Shown: positions 7,057 to 14,343 of the stretch, piece by piece
Numbering within the stretch: the stretch's first letter is position 1
How the letters are laid out: each line of letters opens with the position of its first letter
IMG/VR virus record: IMGVR_UViG_3300022868_000096
Coordinates: 1-24,271 of that record
Source: a virus
Reading direction: 5' to 3' (one strand)
Length of the DNA: 24,271 nucleotides
The notes under the pieces: generated by a model
Seen by the model: the letters and a program-made list of their open reading frames with translations, nothing else
Told to the model about the DNA's origin: nothing
Databases searched by the model: none
Translations under genes and position numbers: made by a program

Positions 7057-7695
7057 TTATTTTTTATTAGTATAAGCTTTGTCACCCCAAATTTCTTTTA
7101 ACACAGCTTGTCCTTCGTCTGAATCAGCATGATTTGGTTTAGCTGTTGTATTGAATGAAGGTGCACTTCCATTTACATTTGGAGTTTTAATATCTTCAGG
7201 TGGTAAAGCTACCCCTGCTGCTTGATTAAAAATATTTTCAACTTTATCTAAGCTTACTTCTTCTCCTGCTGTCAACTTATCAAAATAATGATTTATCATA
7301 CCTTTTTGGTCATCATCATATTTCTCTAAAAGTTTATTTTTTTTCTCTGCAATCAAAGAATCAATAACAGCTTTCTTAGAACTTTCAGTAGCTTGCTTAA
7401 TTATATCATTAGCATCTACTTTTTGTTCTGCATCTACTATCTTACCATTTTCATCTAAAGTTTTTCCTTCTTCTTTTAGATTATTAATGATAGTATCTTT
7501 ATAAACCAAAGCTTCCCTAAGCTTTTTATAGTTAGGATCTTGATTTGCTTTAAGATCTTCGATGGTCTTATTATTTGCTTCTAAGTCAGTTTTCAACTTA
7601 AGAGCTTCTTCTCCTGATGCTTTAAAAGCATCTAATTCTTCTGAAGTTGGTACTTCTCTTTCTGTACCATCCTCCAAGATGATTGTTTCTGGCAT
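7057..7695 (-). CDS. Scaffold-like capsid assembly protein
   Basis: 212 residues, highly charged and mostly helical, with a coiled-coil N-terminal half (ELDAFKASGEEALKLKTDLE, ANNKTIEDLKANQDPNYKKL), a helical middle (KQATESSKKAVIDSLIAEKK, EKYDDDQKGMINHYFDKLTA) and a Pro/Asn-rich C-terminal linker ending in a short helix (QAVLKEIWGDKAYTNKK). This order, and the location between portal and capsid genes, is that of phage scaffolding proteins, which organise capsid assembly and leave the head. No protease Ser/His/Asp motif is visible. Sequence conservation in scaffolds is poor, so the call rests on composition and position. Confidence 0.6.
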   Translation of the reverse strand: MPETIILEDGTEREVPTSEELDAFKASGEEALKLKTDLEANNKTIEDLKANQDPNYKKLREALVYKDTIINNLKEEGKTLDENGKIVDAEQKVDANDIIKQATESSKKAVIDSLIAEKKNKLLEKYDDDQKGMINHYFDKLTAGEEVSLDKVENIFNQAAGVALPPEDIKTPNVNGSAPSFNTTAKPNHADSDEGQAVLKEIWGDKAYTNKK

Positions 7696-7708
7696 AAATT
7701 AATATTAT

Positions 7709-7756
7709 TCCCTACATCGCATATATATCAAGCCTGCGAGGTTGTGGCTGATGGGA
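7709..7756 (-). other. Intergenic stem-loop between two head genes
   Basis: AGCC (7731-7734) pairs with GGCT (7746-7749), and CATC (7715-7718) with GATG (7750-7753), with TCC/GGA outside. It occupies the 77-bp gap between the 136-residue gene and the scaffold-like gene. A T8 run on the minus strand at 7761-7768 lies upstream of the stem, so it is not an ordinary intrinsic terminator. Confidence 0.35.
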
Positions 7757-7772
7757 TTTTTAAAAAAAACCA

Positions 7773-8183
7773 CTACTTTTTCTTTGTTGTGTTGTTCGGT
7801 ACAATTATCTCTTCTAATCTATCTTTCAATAACTCAATTCCATTTGCTGTCATTTGGAAATCTCTTAGAGCTTGTGAATCTAAGCCCTCTAATACTGCTG
7901 CTTCTAAATGGTCTACTATTATATGTTTATATTCATTATTAAAAACTTTTGAACTTAATATCCTTTGAGCGTCATCATAATAATTTTGTAAATCTTCTGG
8001 TTTCAAATCTTGGTAATCAAACCATTTCAAACCTCTATTAAATATTCCTTCTACAACAGATTTAGGATTAGCTTTTTCACCTTCTACTAATTCTAATTTC
8101 ATTTCAAGAATAGCTACTTTTTCTTGGTAATCAAAAATTTGATTTTCCAAATCTTCTATTTTTTTTTTATTTATTTTAAACAT
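7773..8183 (-). CDS. Hypothetical coiled-coil head-module protein
   Basis: 136 residues. The first 35 form a coiled coil (KKIEDLENQIFDYQEKVAIL), followed by an all-helical body containing VEGIFNRGLKWFDYQDLKPE and LQNYYDDAQRILSSKVFNNE, and a Lys-rich end. The ATG overlaps the portal end (TAA-TATG, one base between stop and start), so translation is probably coupled to portal translation. Small helical proteins in this position often act in head assembly or as internal proteins, but I recognise no family. Stop is TAG. Confidence 0.65.
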   Translation of the reverse strand: MFKINKKKIEDLENQIFDYQEKVAILEMKLELVEGEKANPKSVVEGIFNRGLKWFDYQDLKPEDLQNYYDDAQRILSSKVFNNEYKHIIVDHLEAAVLEGLDSQALRDFQMTANGIELLKDRLEEIIVPNNTTKKK

Positions 8184-8184
8184 A

Positions 8185-10170
8185 TTATCTTGCTTCAGAT
8201 CCTACTTTATTAATTGAAGGTTTTGGTGTAGATTCTCTTCTTAATCCACCAGCTACCTGTGCACCTGTATCTCCACCCATTGATTTCATCTTATTCATTA
8301 TATCTTCTGCTTCTGATCTAACTTGTTCTTGATCTCCTTGAGCTTTTTCTTCTTGTTGACCTTGTCCAGGAGCTTGTTCTTGAAACCAATTCTTTGCCTT
8401 CCATTTTCTTTCGAAGTCTGTAACAAGTGAATCAGGATTTGGTTTTCTACCAGTAATTTGCATAATAGCAACACCTTGATTAAGTTGATCTTGGAATAAT
8501 ACTTTATCTAATGCTGTTCCTTCTTTATCTTGTGACTCTACTATTACATACCAGAACTTAGGTATAGTAAATAATTTTTTAATATTTATATATTTGAATC
8601 TCATTGATTTACCTCTCTTACCCATTTTCTCTTCTTCATCATATATACCTTGTCTTTCTTCTTGTGACAAATCTCTATCAACAAAGTTAATTTCTTTTCT
8701 TCCTGTCATTCCATTTTCGTACTTACCTTTATCTAATGAAAAAGCTCTATATACATTTTGGATTTTTCCACTTAATGGATCAAATTTTCTTCCTTGAGAT
8801 TTTGTATAGTTTTGTAATACATTATATAGTCTTGATTCTGTTAAATCTTTTTTAGCATAAGATATTGAGAATATAGCTACACCTAATTGTTTTATAAATT
8901 GTTTGTTCATTGTCAAAATTTCAGTAGCACTCTTATCTCCACTACTTGATAATCCTTGAGCTACATTACCAGCACCAATAAACTCTTCTGTTTTTTGTTC
9001 AATCAAATTATACATCTTGAACTCTGAATCTGTAACGCCATTGTGATCAATCATTTTCTCGAAGTCTTTTGCTTTCAAACCTTGAGTAGTTGATCCTGGA
9101 TTCCAAATATCCCTTGAATATAATTTTTTAGAAGTAGCTAATGGTGGTTCAACAGCTTGTTGGAATTTACGCATAAGTAATCTAAGCATTTCATCACTTA
9201 AATCTTGTAGGTTCTTAGCACTTGCTGCTAAAGGTCTACCATAAGCAAAATCCATTGCATTTTCTTTAAGAGAATACATTCTTAAATTATATTTGTTACA
9301 GAATTTATCTGGTAGCTTTGTTCCAACTGGGTACATCATTACACCATTTATAATTACTTGATACTCATCATCTGGTAATGATTCATAAGTAATGATCTCA
9401 ACTTGTCCATTTGCTACGTCAGAAAATCTATAACTTAATGCTCCACTTAAATATTCACTTCTAGTTCTATTATCAGGTTGAACGTGTTTCCAATTTTCTA
9501 AATGTCCGAACTCACTTTTAGCTGTATCAAAATTCATTACATCAACTGTAGCTATATAAGGTTGTCTATCAATTTCGTCAGCTGGAATACTTATATCACC
9601 TAAAAATACTTTAAGTCCAGAGATAAGTTGTTTTTTCGCCATTTTAATTTTTGATTTTCCATCTTTTAGCGTAAGCTCTAAAAATTTTTCTCTAACGAAA
9701 ACAGCTCTTTGGGTAAAGAGTTCAAAATAAAATTTCTTCCAGAAGTTATCATCTTCTTCTTGTTGGTTAGTTCTCATTACTATATCTGTCATATCGTCAC
9801 CCAATTCTAATAGTTCTTTATCTTCTTTATTAAAAGTTCTAATAGTAGGTTGGAAGTTCATTGTCAAAAGCTCATTGATAATAGTTTCAATTTTCTTTTC
9901 TAACAATCCAGAGTTTACTCTAGTTTCAGAATCATTTTTCTTTGGTTTCAAATAAGTATTACGAGCATTTTCGTTTTCAATATAATCTGTAATGTAATCT
10001 CTATCGTTAAAATACCTACTTGGGGTATTTCTCATTTCTTTTGCCTTGTCTAAATTTTTTAGATAAAAAGCATAAGCACTTAATTCTTTTTCGCTGTAAA
10101 CCTCCTGTATTTTGGAAAATCTTTCCATTAACTTTTCTTGGTTTACAACACCTGTTGATTGTTTGTCCAT
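8185..10170 (-). CDS. Portal protein
   Basis: About 661 residues. The frame stays open up to a TTG at 10207-10209, but that codon lies inside a strong hairpin; ATG 10168-10170 (MDKQSTGVVNQEK) follows an A/T leader typical of this phage and is preferred. Portal features: an N-terminal helical region with RETxx-like ENARNTYLKPKKNDSETRVN, a large stem/wing domain, and a C-terminal helical clip-and-crown region with GAGNVAQGLSSSGDKSATEI followed by LTMNKQFIKQLGVAIFSISY, a pattern seen in portals of this size. The end is Gln/Gly/Glu-rich and likely disordered. It forms the dodecameric DNA channel and docks the terminase. Confidence 0.8.
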   Translation of the reverse strand: MDKQSTGVVNQEKLMERFSKIQEVYSEKELSAYAFYLKNLDKAKEMRNTPSRYFNDRDYITDYIENENARNTYLKPKKNDSETRVNSGLLEKKIETIINELLTMNFQPTIRTFNKEDKELLELGDDMTDIVMRTNQQEEDDNFWKKFYFELFTQRAVFVREKFLELTLKDGKSKIKMAKKQLISGLKVFLGDISIPADEIDRQPYIATVDVMNFDTAKSEFGHLENWKHVQPDNRTRSEYLSGALSYRFSDVANGQVEIITYESLPDDEYQVIINGVMMYPVGTKLPDKFCNKYNLRMYSLKENAMDFAYGRPLAASAKNLQDLSDEMLRLLMRKFQQAVEPPLATSKKLYSRDIWNPGSTTQGLKAKDFEKMIDHNGVTDSEFKMYNLIEQKTEEFIGAGNVAQGLSSSGDKSATEILTMNKQFIKQLGVAIFSISYAKKDLTESRLYNVLQNYTKSQGRKFDPLSGKIQNVYRAFSLDKGKYENGMTGRKEINFVDRDLSQEERQGIYDEEEKMGKRGKSMRFKYINIKKLFTIPKFWYVIVESQDKEGTALDKVLFQDQLNQGVAIMQITGRKPNPDSLVTDFERKWKAKNWFQEQAPGQGQQEEKAQGDQEQVRSEAEDIMNKMKSMGGDTGAQVAGGLRRESTPKPSINKVGSEAR

Positions 10171-10192
10171 AGTGTTTATATAATTAGTATTC

Positions 10193-10226
10193 CACCAACC
10201 CCCACTCAAATTAGTGGTAATTGGTG
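10193..10226 (-). other. Stable hairpin in the portal gene leader
   Basis: CACCAA (10193-10198) pairs with TTGGTG (10221-10226), and CCACT (10202-10206) with AGTGG (10213-10217), with a symmetric 3x3 internal loop and a 6-nt apical loop. Its near end lies 23 bases upstream of the chosen portal ATG. No T-run follows. Confidence 0.7.
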
Positions 10227-10240
10227 CTAGGTTTTATTGC

Positions 10241-10285
10241 CAATCGCTACGACTTAGTCGTGAGAGGAGCGAACTCCTACGATTG
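10241..10285 (-). ncRNA. Compact three-way-junction RNA element upstream of portal
   Basis: A closing stem CAATCG/CGATTG (10241-10246 with 10280-10285) encloses two hairpins: ACGAC-TAA-GTCGT (10249-10261) and AGGAG-TTCG-CTCCT (10265-10278, UUCG tetraloop on the minus strand). All three stems are perfect Watson-Crick. A further GGAATA/TATTCC hairpin (10288-10309) precedes it in the message. This is far more structure than expected in AT-rich intergenic DNA and suggests a cis-acting RNA, for example regulatory, processing or protein-binding. Confidence 0.6.
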
Positions 10286-10363
10286 ATGGAATAGTAATTA
10301 AATTATTCCGTCTGCTATATTTTCGTTTTTCATATTGTTTTTTTCATTATGTTTATTATTTTA

Positions 10364-10570
10364 TTAAATATAAAATCCTATATCAAAACCATACCAATAT
10401 TTTCTAATCCAAAAACCTTTATAGTTTTTTTTAGTTATTTCTGCTCCTGCTGATGGAAAATCTAAGAGTTTAAAAATACCAAAATGAAACATAAACTGTC
10501 TAGTCCAATATACATTACAAATACCTAATTTAAAGTGCCATTTATTAATTGTAAATTCTCCTTTTTTCAT
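10364..10570 (-). CDS. Small aromatic-rich hypothetical protein
   Basis: 68 residues, rich in Trp, Phe, Tyr and Lys (KWHFKLGICNVYWTRQFMFH, FGIFKLLDFPSAGAEITKKN, WIRKYWYGFDIGFYI). It has no clear transmembrane segment, but alternating aromatic residues suggest a small beta-sheet protein. ATG 10570 has the AAATAAAT leader used by neighbours, which supports it as real. It lies between the terminase and portal genes and is the first gene behind the promoter at 10750. I recognise only a loose resemblance to small phage proteins of unknown function. Confidence 0.6.
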   Translation of the reverse strand: MKKGEFTINKWHFKLGICNVYWTRQFMFHFGIFKLLDFPSAGAEITKKNYKGFWIRKYWYGFDIGFYI

Positions 10571-10593
10571 ATTTATTTTAATTATTATCTTTT

Positions 10594-10617
10594 ACCCCCA
10601 CACAATGTGTGGTGGGT
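10594..10617 (-). other. GC-rich hairpin in the leader of the 10570 gene
   Basis: CCACAC-ATT-GTGTGG on the minus strand, extended by ACCC/GGGT with a single bulged base: ten pairs, mostly G-C, in DNA that is otherwise strongly A/T. It lies 24 bases upstream of ATG 10570. Confidence 0.65.
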
Positions 10618-10654
10618 ACATGTGACCATGCTTGTCGGAATAATCACACCTAGT

Positions 10655-10696
10655 AAGAAAAAATCTCCACCTACCATAAATACGTAATGATAGGAG
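10655..10696 (-). terminator. Terminator-like attenuator in the head-gene leader
   Basis: On the minus strand CTC-CTATCAT (complement of 10687-10696) pairs with ATGGTAG-x3-GAG (complement of 10665-10677), ten pairs with a 3-nt bulge and a 9-nt loop, followed by A and six Ts (10658-10663). It begins about 50 nt after the expected start of transcription from the 10750 promoter, so it could stop transcripts before the portal operon or define a short RNA. Confidence 0.55.
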
Positions 10697-10749
10697 TAAA
10701 GGATAACAAATTGTAAAGTAATTTGAGTTGCGAACGATAACTCAAATAG

Positions 10750-10778
10750 AGTATAACATATAACCAATAGAAAGTCAA
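10750..10778 (-). promoter_or_regulatory. Sigma-70 promoter for the portal/head operon
   Basis: On the minus strand: TTGACT (10773-10778), 17-nt spacer, TATACT (10750-10755), in the gap directly after the large terminase stop. Expected start of transcription is near 10743, where an 8-bp inverted repeat TTTGAGTT/AACTCAAA (10722-10746) would form a 5'-terminal hairpin. Confidence 0.8.
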
Positions 10779-10785
10779 TTATATT

Positions 10786-12396
10786 TTAAATACCCCTATA
10801 AATATTCTCTTTTGAGTCTGATTTTGGTGAGTGAGTTTTAACTTCACCCAAATCTTCTTCTATATTTGTTTTCATTTGGTAAGCAATAGTTAATGCTGTC
10901 AATAAATCGAAATGGTTTGATGCTTCTGGATCAAACTTAGTAGAACCTAATAATGATTTATCATAAGTAAGTATCTCATGGCAAATTATTTCACTCGGAC
11001 AATTTAAAGATCCAAGATTAACTAAAGCTTTTAATTCATAAAACATTTTAGGTTTAGAGTTTCCAGTAGTCAACCAACCAAGTCTTTCAGTTTCAGTTAT
11101 ATCAAATTTATCATCTTTAACTTCTTTATAGATTTTATCTTCAGGATAATTCCTTTTAAGTATAGCCAACGTAGCATGTCCAGAGTTATTTCTTTCAACA
11201 GCTACTAATGGAAAATAGTACATCTCACCAGCAAATTTAATTTCATAAGCAAGTTCATCTGGAGCAATAAATTTACTAGCATAAGTAGCAACTACTTTTG
11301 GATGTTTAAGAGATGGTGTCATATCTAATATAACAATCGCACTATGATCTCTTTTTACGCCTTCAGCAGGATCCACGCCCATTACATAAGTATGACCTGT
11401 TTTAGCTTCTTCATATATTTCCCAATCATAATTTATTACTTTAATAGGAGAAGTTGAGTTATCTTTCATCTGTTGAGCAATAACTCTATCAAATAAAGCT
11501 GCACCTGAACCAACAAAAGCTTCTTCTACATATATAGGATACTCTTGTTTCAGCAATTCCCAATTCTTATTCATACCTAACCAAAGATGATAATAATGAG
11601 TAAGTTGTCTATCATCCATATATTCATATCTACTAGGATGTTGTATTACTTTAATATTATGATCTTCTTGTATTTTCAAAAACTCTTTAGGAAATTCAGT
11701 TTCAATTTCTTCATCTTTAATTCTATTTAATTCTCTATCATCCCATTGCCAGTTGTAAAAGAACGCTTTAAATTCCGTAGGTTTAATTTTTTGCCCTGCT
11801 GGTCTATTCCAAGCTGTCCAAAACATATCATAGTAAAGACCACTATTACCTTCAGCTGTACTTTCTATAGTAACTTCCCCTGATGGTGGTACAGATTGAA
11901 TTGTACCAGACAATACTTCTTGAGCTTTTTTAGGATATTTAGCACATATCTTAGCAAACTCTGATATATGTAGTTTATTAGTAGTAGTACCACGACCAGA
12001 AGTCTTAACCAATATAGAAGAATAAGTACCATCACCAAAACCAAGTTTAAGTCTATTAGCACTTTCATTATCTACAGTATACAATTTCTTTAAGTCATAT
12101 CCTGGTATCTTAAAATGTTCCCATGCTAACATCACTTTTTCAAAGATTGTTTGTGAACTATCCTTATCATAAGACAATATAAGAGCATAAATATTAGGAT
12201 TAAAAAAAACATCATCTGCACTATCTACAGCAGCAAAGGTAGTAAAACCTAACTGCCTTGATTTACAAATAATGTTCCTTGAACCACGATTAGCTAAAAA
12301 ATGGGCTTGAGCTCTATTCAATTTAAAAGTAACGAGATTGGTATCTTTATCAACGATCTTATAATAATTATTTATTCTATGTTGTTTGTCAGCCAT
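10786..12396 (-). CDS. Terminase large subunit (TerL)
   Basis: 536 residues, the usual TerL length. ATPase half: a degenerate Walker A CKSRQLGFTT (44-53), as in many TerL with 'SRQ.G.T', and a Walker B-like LHISEFA (142-148, Glu 146), followed by the coupling-motif-like region GEVTIESTAEG (173-183). Nuclease half with RNase H fold: VDPAEG (341-346, Asp 342), AVERNNSG (399-406, Glu 401) and NHFDLLTAL (494-502, Asp 497), giving the three expected acidic residues. It packages DNA into the prohead through the portal and cuts the concatemer. It follows a hypothetical gene by 4 bp. Confidence 0.95.
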   Translation of the reverse strand: MADKQHRINNYYKIVDKDTNLVTFKLNRAQAHFLANRGSRNIICKSRQLGFTTFAAVDSADDVFFNPNIYALILSYDKDSSQTIFEKVMLAWEHFKIPGYDLKKLYTVDNESANRLKLGFGDGTYSSILVKTSGRGTTTNKLHISEFAKICAKYPKKAQEVLSGTIQSVPPSGEVTIESTAEGNSGLYYDMFWTAWNRPAGQKIKPTEFKAFFYNWQWDDRELNRIKDEEIETEFPKEFLKIQEDHNIKVIQHPSRYEYMDDRQLTHYYHLWLGMNKNWELLKQEYPIYVEEAFVGSGAALFDRVIAQQMKDNSTSPIKVINYDWEIYEEAKTGHTYVMGVDPAEGVKRDHSAIVILDMTPSLKHPKVVATYASKFIAPDELAYEIKFAGEMYYFPLVAVERNNSGHATLAILKRNYPEDKIYKEVKDDKFDITETERLGWLTTGNSKPKMFYELKALVNLGSLNCPSEIICHEILTYDKSLLGSTKFDPEASNHFDLLTALTIAYQMKTNIEEDLGEVKTHSPKSDSKENIYRGI

Positions 12397-12400
12397 AAGG

Positions 12401-12754
12401 TTATATAAACTTTTCTAAATATTTAATAGGGTCTTTTTTAAGTACCATTTTTTGAAGATGATATTGCCATCTTTCCCCATCAAAAAAGCAACCACTACCA
12501 CTACAACAAGATGTATGATGCCAATGTTCATCTTGATCTTCATATTGTTCCCATGGATAATCTCTACCAAAAAATGCTTTTGCAAAATCGTGGTCAAAGA
12601 TAAGTTCTGAAATAAGATAATCAAAATTATCATAAGAAAACCAACTATCTGAATAGTGGCTATCAGATGATTCAAACATTGATATATTTGAAAATTTATA
12701 TCCATTGTTAGTAGCTTTCTCAATAGCTTTTTTTAATATTTGTTCATTATTCAT
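12401..12754 (-). CDS. Hypothetical phage protein between terminase subunits
   Basis: 117 residues, rich in His, Asp and aromatics: ELIFDHDFAKAFFGRDYPWE, a His/Cys cluster DEHWHHTSCCSGSGC, and the C-terminal WQYHLQKMVLKKDPIKYLEK. The phrases 'hDFAKAFfG' and 'W.yHLq.MVl..DPikYLekf' are conserved in a widespread family of small phage proteins of unknown function. The cluster of three His and three Cys could bind a metal. ATG 12754 is followed by a Lys/Glu-rich helix. Lying between terS and terL suggests a packaging or regulatory role, but nothing in the sequence proves it. Confidence 0.7.
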   Translation of the reverse strand: MNNEQILKKAIEKATNNGYKFSNISMFESSDSHYSDSWFSYDNFDYLISELIFDHDFAKAFFGRDYPWEQYEDQDEHWHHTSCCSGSGCFFDGERWQYHLQKMVLKKDPIKYLEKFI

Positions 12755-12768
12755 AAGTAAGATTTATG

Positions 12769-12788
12769 AATAGGTATGAATACCTATT
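12769..12788 (-). other. Perfect 8-bp hairpin between terS and the next gene
   Basis: AATAGGTA (12769-12776) and TACCTATT (12781-12788) are exact complements around a 4-nt loop. It fills the 39-bp gap after the small terminase stop. There is no T-run, so it is probably an mRNA 3'-end or stability element, or an operator. Confidence 0.55.
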
Positions 12789-12793
12789 TCTGA

Positions 12794-13309
12794 TTAAGCT
12801 TCTTCGAAGTCTGCTTCTTTAACATTTTCGTTATCCTTATTAAGTTCATGGACAACTTCAGCAGCAGTTAGGGTTTTAATTGTAGTTACTTCACTCTTAT
12901 CAGTCCACCCTGCTATATTCTTTAACCAAGCAAAACATCCTGATGAATTTCTACCTGACAATAGACTTTGTTCCACAAGAGCAGTCAAATGAGTAAGAGC
13001 TTGTCTTATAACAGGAGCTACTATTGAATTATTATCTTTCATTATTTCTTTAAGGTTTTGCCAATTAGTACCAAGCGACAAGGCTAATCCACTTGAAGTA
13101 GGCATAAGCCCTTTTGACTGACAAAAGTTTAAGTAGCCTTCTATAGCAGCTTTCACTTCTTCAGGATTACTAAAAGTCAATTCAGTCTTAGGTTGAATTT
13201 TTGTTAGGAAGGGAGCATCGTCTACATCTTCAAAAATTAAATCTGGTGGTGTAGCCATATTCTCTTTAAACTCCACTAAGGACTTTTCATCTAAGTCGGA
13301 TTTGTTCAT
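12794..13309 (-). CDS. Terminase small subunit (TerS)
   Basis: 171 residues. After an acidic N-terminus come NPEEVKAAIEGYLNFCQSKG, then LMPTSSGLALSLGTNWQNLK, a helix-turn-helix typical of DNA-packaging small subunits ('p.t..gLa..lg...'). The middle helices (VIRQALTHLTALVEQSLLSG) form the oligomerisation core, and SSGCFAWLKNIAGWTDKSE closes it: 'g..f.LKn..gW.dk.e' is a signature of TerS. It recognises phage DNA and regulates TerL. Its ATG is directly after the stop of the metallopeptidase-like gene. The acidic tail (ELNKDNENVKEADFEEA) is probably flexible. Confidence 0.85.
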   Translation of the reverse strand: MNKSDLDEKSLVEFKENMATPPDLIFEDVDDAPFLTKIQPKTELTFSNPEEVKAAIEGYLNFCQSKGLMPTSSGLALSLGTNWQNLKEIMKDNNSIVAPVIRQALTHLTALVEQSLLSGRNSSGCFAWLKNIAGWTDKSEVTTIKTLTAAEVVHELNKDNENVKEADFEEA

Positions 13310-13310
13310 G

Positions 13311-13673
13311 CTAACTTTTTTTATATTTTTTTAAATTTACTTTCATACATTTTTTAAGCATTTTTTCTTGGAAATAAGCTATACATTCTTCATTTTCATA
13401 TCTAACTGGTACTCCTCTATTATCTAAAACATACAAACAATAGTGTAGTAATTCGTGATTTAAGTGTCTTAAAAATTCATCTGGTGGCAAATTATGATCT
13501 ACCCATATTAAACAAATACCTCCATCAGCCCAAAATATACCTTTAGATTCTTTTCTTTCTGTTCCTTCGTAACCATATTTTCTAGCAATTTCAAAAAATG
13601 TTTCTATATCACAATTATATATCCAACTTAATGGGGCATTGTAATGTTCTTCTTTTATTTTTATTAAATTCAT
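13311..13673 (-). CDS. HExxH metallopeptidase-like phage protein
   Basis: 120 residues with HELLHYCLYVLDNRGVPVRY (from residue 73): the HExxH zinc motif at 73-77, then ENEECIAY (93-100), whose Glu residues could give the third zinc ligand as in gluzincins. The fold looks like the small metallopeptidase domains of the ImmA/IrrE or SprT type. Proteins with 'HELLH..l..l...GvPv.yenEE.iaY' occur next to terminase genes in many phages. The substrate is unknown. It lies between the methyltransferase-like gene and TerS. Stop TAG immediately precedes the TerS start. Confidence 0.7.
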   Translation of the reverse strand: MNLIKIKEEHYNAPLSWIYNCDIETFFEIARKYGYEGTERKESKGIFWADGGICLIWVDHNLPPDEFLRHLNHELLHYCLYVLDNRGVPVRYENEECIAYFQEKMLKKCMKVNLKKYKKS

Positions 13674-13689
13674 AAGTGTTATATTATTA

Positions 13690-14202
13690 TTATATTTCTT
13701 TAAGTATTATATCTCTCGGTAAAAAATCACAACAATAATAAGATGTATTAAAAGTTATTTTATTATTTATTTTTCCATCAATTTGCTTAAAATTAATTCT
13801 TTTATCTAATAATAAAAGTTGCATATTTCTATTAAAATTTTTATATACCATTTTACTAGACCTATCATTGAGCCAATTAATATTCATTAACAATGCAAAA
13901 GGTTTATTAAAACTTAATGCTCTTTCAAAATATAATCTTTTATTTGTGAAGGGTGGGTTACTAATTATTATATCCCATTCTTTAGGTTCATATTCAAAAA
14001 AATCTTGATTAGTTTCTATATGACTATATATTACTTTATTAGTTTTAGATATTTCTTTAACAAAATTACTATCTTTAGTATCAAAAGGACACCAAATAAT
14101 TTTATCTTTAGGTATATATTTTATAATAGGCAGAACTCCTTCTAACGGAGTATAGCATTCATCATTTTTACCTTTTGAATAAAGTATTTTATTGCTGTCC
14201 AT
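13690..14202 (-). CDS. Methyltransferase-like protein, degenerate SAM site
   Basis: 170 residues with NPPF at 82-85 (motif IV of N6-adenine methyltransferases) preceded by WDIIIS, and an N-terminal NDECYTPLEGVLPIIKYI that resembles the DExYTP opening of phage adenine methyltransferases. The usual glycine-rich SAM motif I is replaced by IIWCPFDTKDSNFV (36-48). Relatives with this 'WCPFD..dSNFV...NPPF' layout occur in phages and are variously annotated, sometimes wrongly as nucleotidyltransferases; whether they methylate is unclear to me. First gene of the late operon, 39 bp downstream of the expected transcription start of the 14248-14276 promoter. Confidence 0.75.
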   Translation of the reverse strand: MDSNKILYSKGKNDECYTPLEGVLPIIKYIPKDKIIWCPFDTKDSNFVKEISKTNKVIYSHIETNQDFFEYEPKEWDIIISNPPFTNKRLYFERALSFNKPFALLMNINWLNDRSSKMVYKNFNRNMQLLLLDKRINFKQIDGKINNKITFNTSYYCCDFLPRDIILKEI

Positions 14203-14247
14203 ATTTATGTTATATTATTCTTATATTATTTGTTATATTATTATTAT

Positions 14248-14276
14248 ATTATAGCATACTTATAAATACTAAGCAA
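14248..14276 (-). promoter_or_regulatory. Late-operon sigma-70 promoter (minus strand)
   Basis: On the minus strand: TTGCTT (14271-14276), 17-nt spacer, perfect TATAAT (14248-14253). Expected start near 14241, 39 bp before ATG 14202. It is divergent from the plus-strand promoter at 14299 with 22 bp between the two -35 boxes, so shared regulation is possible. Confidence 0.75.
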
Positions 14277-14298
14277 GTTAATAAGTGGTAGTAGGGGG

Positions 14299-14327
14299 TT
14301 GACAAAACTCGTGGCGTGGTATATACT
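14299..14327 (+). promoter_or_regulatory. Sigma-70 promoter for the lone HTH gene
   Basis: TTGACA (14299-14304), 17-nt spacer, TATACT (14322-14327); expected start near 14334, ten bases before ATG 14344. The -35 TTG could be read as a start codon in frame with the gene, which would wrongly extend it. Confidence 0.85.
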
Positions 14328-14343
14328 TACTATATTATTATTA

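Noticed and set aside
8185-10209. Portal start at TTG 10207-10209
   Set aside because: The extra 13 codons lie inside the CACCAA/TTGGTG hairpin and have no upstream leader; ATG 10170 has the usual A/T leader.
10241-10285. tRNA-like cloverleaf
   Set aside because: Only three stems, no TTCGA-type arm, no acceptor of 7 bp and no CCA-adjacent end; treated as a three-way junction RNA.
10585-10767. 60-codon minus-strand frame
   Set aside because: It begins within the 10750 promoter and spans the terminator-like hairpin; composition is non-coding.
14299-14343. TTG start of the small HTH gene
   Set aside because: The TTG is the -35 box of a near-consensus promoter, so it is not transcribed from that promoter.
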